Positions 1 through 6,621 of a stretch of 23,028 nucleotides of DNA are shown here, piece by piece. This stretch comes from an uncultured Bacteroides sp. (lineage in GTDB: Bacteria; Bacteroidota; Bacteroidia; Bacteroidales; Bacteroidaceae): the NCBI GenBank assembly GCA_959606905.1, contig CAUHML010000048.1, positions 1 to 23,028 on the forward strand, in the 5' to 3' direction. The position numbers were made by a program, and so were the translations under genes. The notes under the pieces were generated by a model that was given only the letters and a program-made list of their open reading frames with translations, had not been told where the DNA came from and ran no database searches. The stretch's first letter is position 1; every line of letters starts with the position of its first letter.

Positions 1-62
1 CCGATTCGAAACAGTCAAAAATCGACCTTAATCAATTTATTAACTTAACACGTTGCAAAGAT

Positions 63-609
63 ATGAGAAAAATTTCTTTGAAAGGGCTTTTTTGCCCAAA
101 AAGTTTAGAATCTAAGCAAATAATACTAACTATGAAGATCACTTTATTCCTTCTTCTGTTCGTAACATTTCAAGCTTATTGTGAGAATGGATACTCTCAG
201 AGTGTAAAAATCAGCATTCCCCACTCAACGCTGAAAGTAAGTGAGTTACTCTCTAAAATAGAGTCACAGACCAACTATTTGTTTGTCTACAACAAAAAAA
301 CAGTAGATGTAAAACGGGTAGTTAATGTAGCTGCCAACAATCAGTCGGTATCCGAAATTTTGGACCGAGCTTTTGAAGGCACAGGTATTCATTATGTAAT
401 GGAAGGCAATATTCTCTGCATCCCATACCCAGTTCTCTTACGGGCAGGAGGAATTCTCAATAGCCTATTGGATGTGTATTAAAGAAGGTGGCAAGCTAGG
501 AGATATTTATGGAAATGCTTTTGTTTGCAATGGCGATGGTTCTATTCAAGTAAACGCTGACGGTTCGCCGGTGAATAAGACCGGAAATAAAGACCTGCCG
601 GAGCTTTAA
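63..609 (+). pseudogene. Degenerate SusC-like TonB-dependent receptor (STN-domain type), internally deleted
   Basis: The intact N-terminal reading frame (63-482, 139 residues) begins with a signal peptide region (hydrophobic stretch around residues 24-40) followed by an STN (secretin/TonB N-terminal) domain, recognisable by the pattern ISIPHSTLKVSELLSKIE and HYVMEGN. STN domains mark SusC-like receptors that signal to a FecR-type anti-sigma factor. The frame runs out at 480-482. In another frame, about 427-609 reads IAYWMCIKEGGKLGDIYGNA and then a GDGSIQV-NADGSPV stretch, which resembles the C-terminal barrel of SusC proteins, and ends at TAA 607-609. A full protein would be about 1,000-1,100 residues, so the plug and most of the barrel (roughly 2.5 kb) are missing and the join is out of frame. 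No SusD partner follows. Any FecR or sigma partner would lie before base 1. The start could also be the ATG at 132, nearer the signal peptide. Confidence 0.8.
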
Positions 610-713
610 AGGTGGATGAATAGTTTATAATTATAGGTGTAACTTTTTTTGATTCAAACGTGTTTCTCCGTGTATTAGGAAATGAGAGGAGAAAGATTGT
701 GAGGGGGTGAAGT

Positions 714-738
714 CGAGGGGGCTTCGCTCCCTTTTATT
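714..738 (+). terminator. Putative intrinsic terminator after receptor remnant
   Basis: A GC-rich stem (GAGGGGGC pairing with GCTCCCTT, with wobble pairs and a 3-base loop) is followed by TTTTATT on the plus strand. It would stop transcripts coming from the degraded receptor. Confidence 0.5.
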
Positions 739-769
739 AAAAATACTCCCTCCTTTAAAAGAAAGAGGG
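738..769 (-). terminator. Putative intrinsic terminator for ptb-buk operon
   Basis: CCCTC (748-752) pairs with GAGGG (765-769), with an inner stem of T and A residues interrupted by one mismatch. On the minus strand the hairpin is followed by GTATTTTTAA, which serves as the T-rich tail. It lies about 140 bases beyond the buk stop codon and sits back to back with the plus-strand hairpin at 714-738. Confidence 0.4.
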
Positions 770-907
770 CGTTAAGGCAAAAAATAGTTGAGGTGTTTTT
801 TTCCATATATTTGCTTTGAGGGTGATAGAAGCATATTGATTTGTGTTGATTATCAGCGTTTTATCAATACGATAAAAACGGTGAAACTCAAGAATGGGAA
901 GTTTGTG

Positions 908-1969
908 TTATTTATAAATTTGTATCGGAAGTTCTCCTTTCAATGCCCCTAGCGCATTGAAAGCCAATGATTCCATTTCGTTTTCTCCGGGATAAATATG
1001 GATCGGAGCTAAAAAAGAAATACGTTTTTTGAGTCGTGAAATGACATAATCGGAGTAAGCAATCCCTCCTGTCAGGAGAATAGCATCTATCTTCCCACAA
1101 AGTACAGTAGCGGCGCCACCTATTGCTTTTGCTACGTTATAAATCATGGCGTCCAATACGAACTCCGCTTTTTTGTCTCCTTCTTCTATGGATTTGATAA
1201 TCACAGGTACATCGGTAGTACCCAAGTGAGCTGTCAGTCCCGCACGTCCGGAAATACGCTTCTTCAATTCATCTTTGGTGAACTGTCCGCTAAAACAAAG
1301 GTCGATGAGTTGACCGGCAGGCAGTGTACCTGCACGTTCCGGCGAGAAAGGGCCTTCGCCGTCCAACGCATTGTTTGCATCAATAGCCCGTCCATGGCGG
1401 TGAACTGCAATAGAAATACCACCTCCCAAATGGCAGATGATTAAATCAAGGTCTTCGTATTGTGTTCCCTGCTCTCTGGCGAAGCGGCGTGCTATTGCTT
1501 TCTGGTTCAAGGCATGCCAAATTGTAATTTTGGGCATTAACGGTGAGCCTGTGATACGGGCTATATCTTCCAGTTCATCCACTACTCCCGGATCGGCAAT
1601 GAAAGCACGACAATTGGGTAAGGAAGAAGCAAGTTTGTCTGCAATTAATCCTCCAAGGTTACAGGCATGAGTGCGCATGGCGTGTACCGTATCACGTTTC
1701 ATGGCTTCATTTACCTCATATACTCCACCCGGTATCGGTTTTACCAGTCCTCCGCGTCCGATGACTGCATCAAAGTCAAAAGGTATCTTATTGGCTTCCA
1801 ACTCCTGGAGTACCAGATTCTTCCGAAATTCAAACTGGTCTACCACTTGTGAATAAACGGATAATTCTTCTACTGTATGGCTGATATTACGGACCAGTAG
1901 CGGAGTTTCATTTTCATATACTGCAATCTTCGTCGAAGTGGAGCCGGGATTGATAACTAGAATTTTCAT
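908..1969 (-). CDS. buk: Butyrate (branched-chain fatty acid) kinase
   Basis: This 353-residue protein of the ASKHA acetokinase family transfers phosphate between acyl-phosphate and ADP, giving a fatty acid and ATP in the cytoplasm. The N-terminal motif NPGSTSTKIAVY is the phosphate-binding loop of the family. GRGG (near residue 71), CHLGGGISIAVH, the region DGEGPFSPERAGTLP and the C-terminal LLTGGIAYS adenosine-site motif are all present, and the length matches butyrate kinases (about 355). The reading frame extends one codon further upstream to a TTG at 1972, but the ATG at 1969-1967 is the natural start. The gene follows ptb by 17 bases on the same strand, so the two are almost certainly co-transcribed. 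Bacteroides are not classical butyrate producers, so isobutyrate, 2-methylbutyrate or isovalerate from branched-chain amino acids may be the real substrates; this is inference. Confidence 0.95.
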   Translation of the reverse strand: MKILVINPGSTSTKIAVYENETPLLVRNISHTVEELSVYSQVVDQFEFRKNLVLQELEANKIPFDFDAVIGRGGLVKPIPGGVYEVNEAMKRDTVHAMRTHACNLGGLIADKLASSLPNCRAFIADPGVVDELEDIARITGSPLMPKITIWHALNQKAIARRFAREQGTQYEDLDLIICHLGGGISIAVHRHGRAIDANNALDGEGPFSPERAGTLPAGQLIDLCFSGQFTKDELKKRISGRAGLTAHLGTTDVPVIIKSIEEGDKKAEFVLDAMIYNVAKAIGGAATVLCGKIDAILLTGGIAYSDYVISRLKKRISFLAPIHIYPGENEMESLAFNALGALKGELPIQIYK

Positions 1970-1986
1970 CAATATTGATTTTTGAA

Positions 1987-2943
1987 TTATGAATTATTGG
2001 GGACTTGATTTATTTGTTTTCTGCATTCACAGTCTCCTGAGACTTGCAGGCAAGCCATTGCCATGCTATAATATTTGGACAAGCCGGAGTCACTACGAGA
2101 CGGAAGTACCACTGGGCAGATCGGTCCTTGCAATAAACCCGCCATTTCTGCCTGTGCAAACAGGGACACAGATTTGTAGAATGCATTACCCGATTCTATA
2201 TTGGGGAATATCAGCACATCCGCTTGTCCGTTGATAGGAGATACAATACCTTTAATATCGCCGCTTGCCTGCTCGCAGGCGGTACGTACATCCAGCGGGC
2301 CGTCAATAATTACATTTCCGAACTCTCCGGCTTCGGCAAGTTCCACGATATTTACATAATCCAGTGAGTGGGGAAACTTGGCGCTTACTTTTTCCGTACA
2401 GTGGATTAAGGCGATACGTGGTTGTTCAATACCGAAGTGGCGGCACGTGCATATAGCATACCAGATCATTTCTATACGTTGTTGCAAAGTGGGACGCGGA
2501 ATAACGGCAGCATCCGAGAAGAAAAGTAATTTGTGATACGTTGGAATTTCCATTACCGCCAGATGCGTAAGAATTTTCCCTTTCGGAAGCAATCCTTTTT
2601 CTTTGTCAAGTATAGCGTGCAACAGGTTGTCCGTATTAATAATTCCTTTCATCAGAATATCTGCTCCTCCCTCACGGACAATGCGTACCGCTTCGCGTGC
2701 TGCCTCGTCCGAATCTTCTATATGGATGATTTTTATGTATTCGGGATATTGTTTGAGTGTAGGATATTTTTCCAGAATAGCCGAATCTCCGATCATCAGA
2801 AACTCCGCAATTCCTTCTTCCAATGCGCGGGTAATAGCATATTCCGTGTTAGGATCATTGGCACAGACTACGGCAATCCGTTTTCTATGATTTAGTTTTT
2901 TGAGATGAGCCGTCAATTGGGCAAAACTTTGAATAGGTTCCAT
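1987..2943 (-). CDS. ptb: Phosphate butyryltransferase
   Basis: This 318-residue cytoplasmic enzyme of the PTA/PTB phosphate acyltransferase family converts acyl-CoA plus phosphate to acyl-phosphate plus CoA, supplying the substrate of the kinase encoded just downstream. Family features are the N-terminal RIAVVCANDPNTEYAI nucleotide-fold strand, GGADILMKGIINTDNLLHAI, the VIIDGPLDVRTACEQ segment, and INGQADVLIFPNIESGNAFY followed by GPICPVVLPSRSDS near the C terminus, all typical of Ptb. Length is normal (about 300). A short-chain Pta paralogue is the main alternative, but the pairing with buk favours Ptb. The start at 2943 is an ATG; the upstream 179-base divergent region is shared with the GH16 gene. 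Confidence 0.93.
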   Translation of the reverse strand: MEPIQSFAQLTAHLKKLNHRKRIAVVCANDPNTEYAITRALEEGIAEFLMIGDSAILEKYPTLKQYPEYIKIIHIEDSDEAAREAVRIVREGGADILMKGIINTDNLLHAILDKEKGLLPKGKILTHLAVMEIPTYHKLLFFSDAAVIPRPTLQQRIEMIWYAICTCRHFGIEQPRIALIHCTEKVSAKFPHSLDYVNIVELAEAGEFGNVIIDGPLDVRTACEQASGDIKGIVSPINGQADVLIFPNIESGNAFYKSVSLFAQAEMAGLLQGPICPVVLPSRSDSGLSKYYSMAMACLQVSGDCECRKQINQVPNNS

Positions 2944-2959
2944 AACGTTAGATTTTTAG

Positions 2960-2967
2960 CAAATATC
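2960..2967 (-). promoter_or_regulatory. Possible -7 element for ptb-buk
   Basis: The minus strand reads GATATTTG about 17 bases before the ptb start, one mismatch from the Bacteroides -7 consensus TAnnTTTG. No clear -33 element is visible, and the untranslated leader would be very short. Tentative. Confidence 0.2.
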
Positions 2968-3083
2968 AGAAAAAGGATTGAGAAAATAGCGATTGCAATC
3001 CGAAAAATTACATCCATTATGTAACATTTTGCTATATTTTATTTGTTTTGGTCGATAGATATGCATGGAATCGTTTTTTCCTG

Positions 3084-3091
3084 TATTTTTG
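3084..3091 (+). promoter_or_regulatory. Bacteroides -7 promoter element for the GH16 operon
   Basis: TATTTTTG matches the Bacteroides housekeeping -7 consensus TAnnTTTG exactly and lies 31 bases before the GH16 start codon. No good TTTG -33 element stands at the expected spacing. Confidence 0.5.
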
Positions 3092-3122
3092 CAAATGAAT
3101 CCCCCAATGAAATAAAAAAGAC

Positions 3123-3926
3123 ATGAAACAGTTTAAAAATCTATTTTTTGTTAGCTTAATCCTCCTTTGTTGGCTGTTCATTTCGTGCAAGACGACGAAG
3201 GTTCCTGAAGGTTGGTCCTTGGTCTGGAAAGAAAACTTTAATCAAAAAAAGAATTTTGATTCAAAGGTGTGGAGTAAGATTCCACGAGGAAAGTCGGATT
3301 GGAATAATTACATGACTGACTTTGATTCTTGTTATGCAATGCGTGAAGGCAAACTGGTGTTGAGAGGTATCGTCAATCAGGTTCAGCCCAATGACACGGC
3401 TCCTTATTTGACGGGCGGTGTTTATACAAAAGGCAAGAAGGCTTTTATAAACGGGCGTATTGAAATTTGTGCCAAGTTGAATGCTGCGAAAGGGGCATGG
3501 CCGGCTATCTGGATGTTACCCGAAAAAGCGGCATGGCCGTCCGGTGGCGAAATTGATATTATGGAACGTTTGAATAACGATTCAATTGCTTATCAGACTG
3601 TTCATTCTCATTATACCTACACATTGGGCATCACAGAAAATCCCAAGTCTCATTCCACGGGACCTATTTATCCTGACCGGTACAATGTTTACGCAGTAGA
3701 AATGTATCCGGACAGCCTTTCATTTTATATCAATGATATGCATACGTTTACCTATCCTCGTATACAAACAAAAGAAGAAGGGCAATACCCTTTTAACCAG
3801 CCTTTTTACCTGCTGATTGATATGCAATTGGGAGGCTCGTGGGTCGGAGCGGTCGGTCCTGAAGATCTTCCGGTAGAAATGGAAGTGGACTGGGTACATT
3901 TTTATCAACGGAAGTCAAAAAAATAA
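3123..3926 (+). CDS. Glycoside hydrolase family 16 lipoprotein
   Basis: This 267-residue exported enzyme is predicted to cleave beta-1,3/1,4-type glucans or galactans. The N terminus has a lipoprotein signal peptide ending LFISC, with Cys22 as the lipid anchor site. The GH16 signature GGEIDIMER gives the nucleophile Glu143, helper Asp145 and acid/base Glu148. GRIEICAKL, GAWPAIWMLP and the C-terminal MEVDWVHFYQ strand complete the beta-jelly-roll fold. Length fits a single-domain laminarinase-like GH16. It is not inside a SusC/D polysaccharide locus. Instead it is the first gene of a run with an LD-carboxypeptidase (8 bases downstream), which gives no clear substrate. The closest subfamily and substrate cannot be told from the sequence alone; beta-1,3-glucan is the commonest for this architecture. 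Confidence 0.9.
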   Translation: MKQFKNLFFVSLILLCWLFISCKTTKVPEGWSLVWKENFNQKKNFDSKVWSKIPRGKSDWNNYMTDFDSCYAMREGKLVLRGIVNQVQPNDTAPYLTGGVYTKGKKAFINGRIEICAKLNAAKGAWPAIWMLPEKAAWPSGGEIDIMERLNNDSIAYQTVHSHYTYTLGITENPKSHSTGPIYPDRYNVYAVEMYPDSLSFYINDMHTFTYPRIQTKEEGQYPFNQPFYLLIDMQLGGSWVGAVGPEDLPVEMEVDWVHFYQRKSKK

Positions 3927-3934
3927 GAACATAT

Positions 3935-4843
3935 ATGGATATTCAATTTCCTCCTTTTTTGCAGAAAGGTGATAAAGTAGTTATCGTATCGCCCTCCAGT
4001 AAGATAGACAAACAATTCCTGAAAGGTGCCAAGAAACGGATTGAATCATGGGGGGTGAAAGTTGTTATGGGAAAGCACGCCGGAGGTTCATCCGGGCGAT
4101 ATGCCGGCACGATCAGCCAACGTCTGAAAGATTTGCAGGATGCAATGGATGATCCGAAAGTGAAAGCTATCCTTAGTAGTCGTGGAGGATATGGAGCTGT
4201 ACATCTGATAGATAAGATTGATTTTACGGCATTTCGTGAATATCCGAAATGGTTGTTGGGCTTCAGTGATATTACTGCATTGCACAATCTGTTTCAGAAA
4301 AACGGATATGCTTCGTTGCATTCGTTAATGGCACGTCATCTTGCGGTAGAGCCGGAGGATGATCCGTGTACAAACTATTTGAAAGATATCCTGTTCGGAA
4401 ACTTGCCTTCTTATACTTGTGAGAAACATAAGTTGAATAAGCAGGGCAGTACGCAGGGGGTTCTTCGTGGGGGGAATATGGCGGTAGCTTACGGTTTGCG
4501 CGGTACTCCTTATGATATTCCGGCAGAAGGAACTGTGCTGTTTATCGAAGATGTCAGCGAACGACCTCATGCCATTGAACGCATGATGTATAATCTAAAA
4601 TTGGGCGGTGTACTTGAAAAATTATCTGGACTGATTGTCGGACAGTTTACGGAATATGAAGAAGATTGTTCGCTGGGCAAAGAGTTGTATGCTGCTCTGG
4701 CGGATTTGGTAAAAGAGTATGATTACCCCGTTTGCTTTAATTTTCCTGTAGGGCATGTTACTCATAATTTGCCGCTTATAAACGGAGCAAAAGTAGAGTT
4801 TACGGTTGGAAAGAAAAATGTAGAATTAAAGTTTATTTGTTAA
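3935..4843 (+). CDS. S66-family LD-carboxypeptidase (LdcA/MccF-like)
   Basis: This 302-residue serine peptidase of family S66 is likely a muropeptide LD-carboxypeptidase, which removes the terminal D-Ala from tetrapeptides during murein recycling. MccF-type peptidases, which inactivate microcin C, share the fold. The nucleophile is Ser111 in LLGFSDITALHN, preceded by the conserved SSRGGYGAVHLID (81-93). Glu205 in VLFIEDVSERP and His274 in PVGHVTHNLPL fit the Ser-Glu-His triad. No signal peptide is seen, so the protein should be cytoplasmic. It starts 8 bases after the GH16 stop, implying co-transcription. The LdcA function is favoured over MccF because the gene sits in a general housekeeping context. 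Confidence 0.9.
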   Translation: MDIQFPPFLQKGDKVVIVSPSSKIDKQFLKGAKKRIESWGVKVVMGKHAGGSSGRYAGTISQRLKDLQDAMDDPKVKAILSSRGGYGAVHLIDKIDFTAFREYPKWLLGFSDITALHNLFQKNGYASLHSLMARHLAVEPEDDPCTNYLKDILFGNLPSYTCEKHKLNKQGSTQGVLRGGNMAVAYGLRGTPYDIPAEGTVLFIEDVSERPHAIERMMYNLKLGGVLEKLSGLIVGQFTEYEEDCSLGKELYAALADLVKEYDYPVCFNFPVGHVTHNLPLINGAKVEFTVGKKNVELKFIC

Positions 4844-4910
4844 TAATCTATTTCATCTGAACAATGCTGTGATGAAAATGACTAATTTTGAGACTTTAAT
4901 AGAAAAGAGG

Positions 4911-5897
4911 ATGATGAAAAAGAAAATTATGATAGTATTGGTAAGTGCCTTTTTGTTATTATCAGCATTCTCCTGCGGAGGTGGCAATAAGGCAAATAGT
5001 ACAAGTGAACAAAACGAAAAGATAGTTGTGAATGTACCACAGTTTGATGCAGATAGTGCTTATCTGTATGTAAAGAATCAAGTAGATTTTGGTCCTCGTG
5101 TTCCTAATACAAAGGGGCATGTAGCTTGTGGAAATTATCTGGCTAAGCAATTAAAAGATTTCGGTGCGCAGGTGACCGATCAGTATGCCGATCTGATTGC
5201 TTATAACGGTACTTTGTTGAAAGCGCGAAATATTATCGGTTCTTATAAGCCGGAAAGTAAAAAAAGAATCGCTTTATTTGCCCACTGGGATACACGTCCG
5301 TGGGCCGATAACGATCCTGACGAAAAGAATCACAAGACTCCGATTCTGGGAGCGAATGATGGTGCAAGCGGAGTAGGAGCTCTGTTGGAAATAGCCCGTT
5401 TGGTCAATCAACGGCAGCCGGAACTTGGTATTGACATTATTTTTCTTGATGCCGAAGATTATGGTACACATGACCAGGATAATGAAGAATCATGGTGTCT
5501 GGGTGCACAATACTGGGCGCGTAACCCTCATGTACAGGGATATAATGCTCGTTTTGGTATCCTGCTTGATATGGTAGGTGGCGAAAATACGGTTTTCCTG
5601 AAAGAATCATATTCTGAGAGATTTGCGCCGGATATAAATAAAAAGGTGTGGAAAGCAGCCAAGAAATTGGGATATGGCAAAATGTTCATTGATGAAGACG
5701 GAGGAGGGGTGACGGATGACCATTTGTTTATCAACCGCCTGGCACGTATTAAAACGATCGATATTATTGCTTCCGATCCGGAAGGTGGTTTTACCCCGAC
5801 CTGGCATACTATCAATGATAATATGGAGCATATAGACAGGAATACACTGAAGGCGGTCGGGCAGACTGTATTGGAAGTAATCTACAATGAAAAATAA
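4911..5897 (+). CDS. M28-family glutaminyl-peptide cyclotransferase-like lipoprotein
   Basis: This zinc-dependent enzyme of the M28 peptidase/glutaminyl cyclase fold is 328 residues from the chosen start. The signal peptide LLLSAFSC places the lipidated Cys at residue 22, so it is exported to the periplasm or outer membrane. Metal and catalytic motifs are FAHWDTRPWAD (His125, Asp127), GANDGASG (Asp150), FLDAEDYG (Glu182/Asp183), LLDMVGG (Asp220) and TWHTINDN (His299). The fold and size match bacterial QC-like proteins of Bacteroidota, where N-terminal pyroglutamate is formed after signal peptidase II or I exposes glutamine. An aminopeptidase role is the alternative. In-frame starts exist upstream (GTG 4869, ATG 4872), but the start at 4911 puts the signal peptide at the N terminus, and the AAAAGAGG just before it can act as a ribosome site for the second ATG (4914). 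Confidence 0.87.
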   Translation: MMKKKIMIVLVSAFLLLSAFSCGGGNKANSTSEQNEKIVVNVPQFDADSAYLYVKNQVDFGPRVPNTKGHVACGNYLAKQLKDFGAQVTDQYADLIAYNGTLLKARNIIGSYKPESKKRIALFAHWDTRPWADNDPDEKNHKTPILGANDGASGVGALLEIARLVNQRQPELGIDIIFLDAEDYGTHDQDNEESWCLGAQYWARNPHVQGYNARFGILLDMVGGENTVFLKESYSERFAPDINKKVWKAAKKLGYGKMFIDEDGGGVTDDHLFINRLARIKTIDIIASDPEGGFTPTWHTINDNMEHIDRNTLKAVGQTVLEVIYNEK

Positions 5898-5947
5898 TCT
5901 CCTTGTTATTTAGAGTATTTAGAAATTTGTAAATAGCAATTATATAT

Positions 5948-6373
5948 ATGTCAATTAATGAATTACAAGACGAAGTGATTGCAGAGTTCAGTGACTTCGA
6001 TGACTGGATGGATCGGTATCAACTACTTATTGATTTGGGAAATGAGCAGGAACCGCTTGAAGAAAAATATAAGACGGAACAGAATCTGATTGAAGGATGT
6101 CAAAGCAGAGTATGGCTTCAAGCGGACGAGGTAGACGGTAAGATTGTTTTTAAGGCGGAAAGTGATGCTTTGATTGTAAAAGGAATTATTGCCTTGCTGA
6201 TAAAAGTCCTTTCAGGACACACTCCTGATGAAATCTTGAATACTGATCTTTATTTTATAGATAAGATAGGGTTGAAAGAACATCTGTCACCTACACGTAG
6301 CAATGGGTTGTTGTCCATGGTCAAACAAATACGAATGTATGCATTGGCATTCAAAGCAAAAGAGGGGAAGTGA
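5948..6373 (+). CDS. sufE: SufE cysteine desulfuration protein
   Basis: This 141-residue cytoplasmic protein accepts the persulfide sulfur from the cysteine desulfurase SufS and passes it to the SufBCD scaffold during Fe-S cluster assembly. The acceptor cysteine is Cys51 in LIEGCQSRVWL, the same motif and nearly the same position as in E. coli SufE. The flanking region with LIVKGIIALLIKVLSG and the C-terminal helices fits the family, and the length is normal. The sufBCDS genes are not in the window. The gene lies 50 bases after the cyclotransferase gene and may be the last gene of that operon. Its TGA stop forms part of the terminator stem-loop. Confidence 0.95.
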   Translation: MSINELQDEVIAEFSDFDDWMDRYQLLIDLGNEQEPLEEKYKTEQNLIEGCQSRVWLQADEVDGKIVFKAESDALIVKGIIALLIKVLSGHTPDEILNTDLYFIDKIGLKEHLSPTRSNGLLSMVKQIRMYALAFKAKEGK

Positions 6374-6388
6374 GAACTTCCCTTTTTT
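6363..6388 (+). terminator. Intrinsic terminator after sufE
   Basis: GGGAAGT (6365-6371) pairs perfectly with ACTTCCC (6376-6382) around a GAGA loop and is followed by six T residues (6383-6388). The sufE stop codon (6371-6373) lies inside the hairpin. This is the clearest terminator in the window and closes the GH16-sufE run. Confidence 0.9.
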
Positions 6389-6563
6389 ATGATATGCTTG
6401 TTGATCTTGTGAAAATTTTATAAAATTATAGATTTTATTCAGGAAAGCTTGTACATAGGTTTATGGAAGTTTTTTGCTAGTTTTTCTGTTGTTTTATTTA
6501 GAAAAAAGTAAGAAATCTGTCTATTTGACCAATGTTTAAAAATATATAATATAATAAGTTTCG

Positions 6564-6595
6564 TTTGATACTTTGCTTTTTTATTTATTTTTTTG
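6564..6595 (+). promoter_or_regulatory. Possible promoter of the SusC-ChaN operon
   Basis: TTTG at 6564-6567 matches the Bacteroides -33 element. TTTTTTTG at 6588-6595 resembles the -7 element (TAnnTTTG, with the TA replaced), at about 20 bases spacing. The predicted start of transcription is near 6602, 20 bases before the susC-like ATG. The 249-base region is very AT rich and carries no other clear operator. Confidence 0.35.
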
Positions 6596-6621
6596 CAAAA
6601 AAGTGAATAAAACGCGAGCTT

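Larger units (their letters stand above)
610..907. other. Intergenic region between receptor remnant and buk
   Basis: About 300 bases without a convincing gene. It contains two terminator-like hairpins (714-738 and 738-769, listed separately) and an inverted repeat at 857-880, CGTTTTATC and GATAAAAACG around a 5-base loop, that lacks a T-run on either strand. I found no leftover SusC or SusD coding sequence here. Confidence 0.6.

Noticed and set aside
857..880. Inverted repeat CGTTTTATC / GATAAAAACG as a terminator for buk
   Set aside because: The stem has an unpaired A and no T-run on the minus strand. The hairpin at 738-769 is a better candidate.
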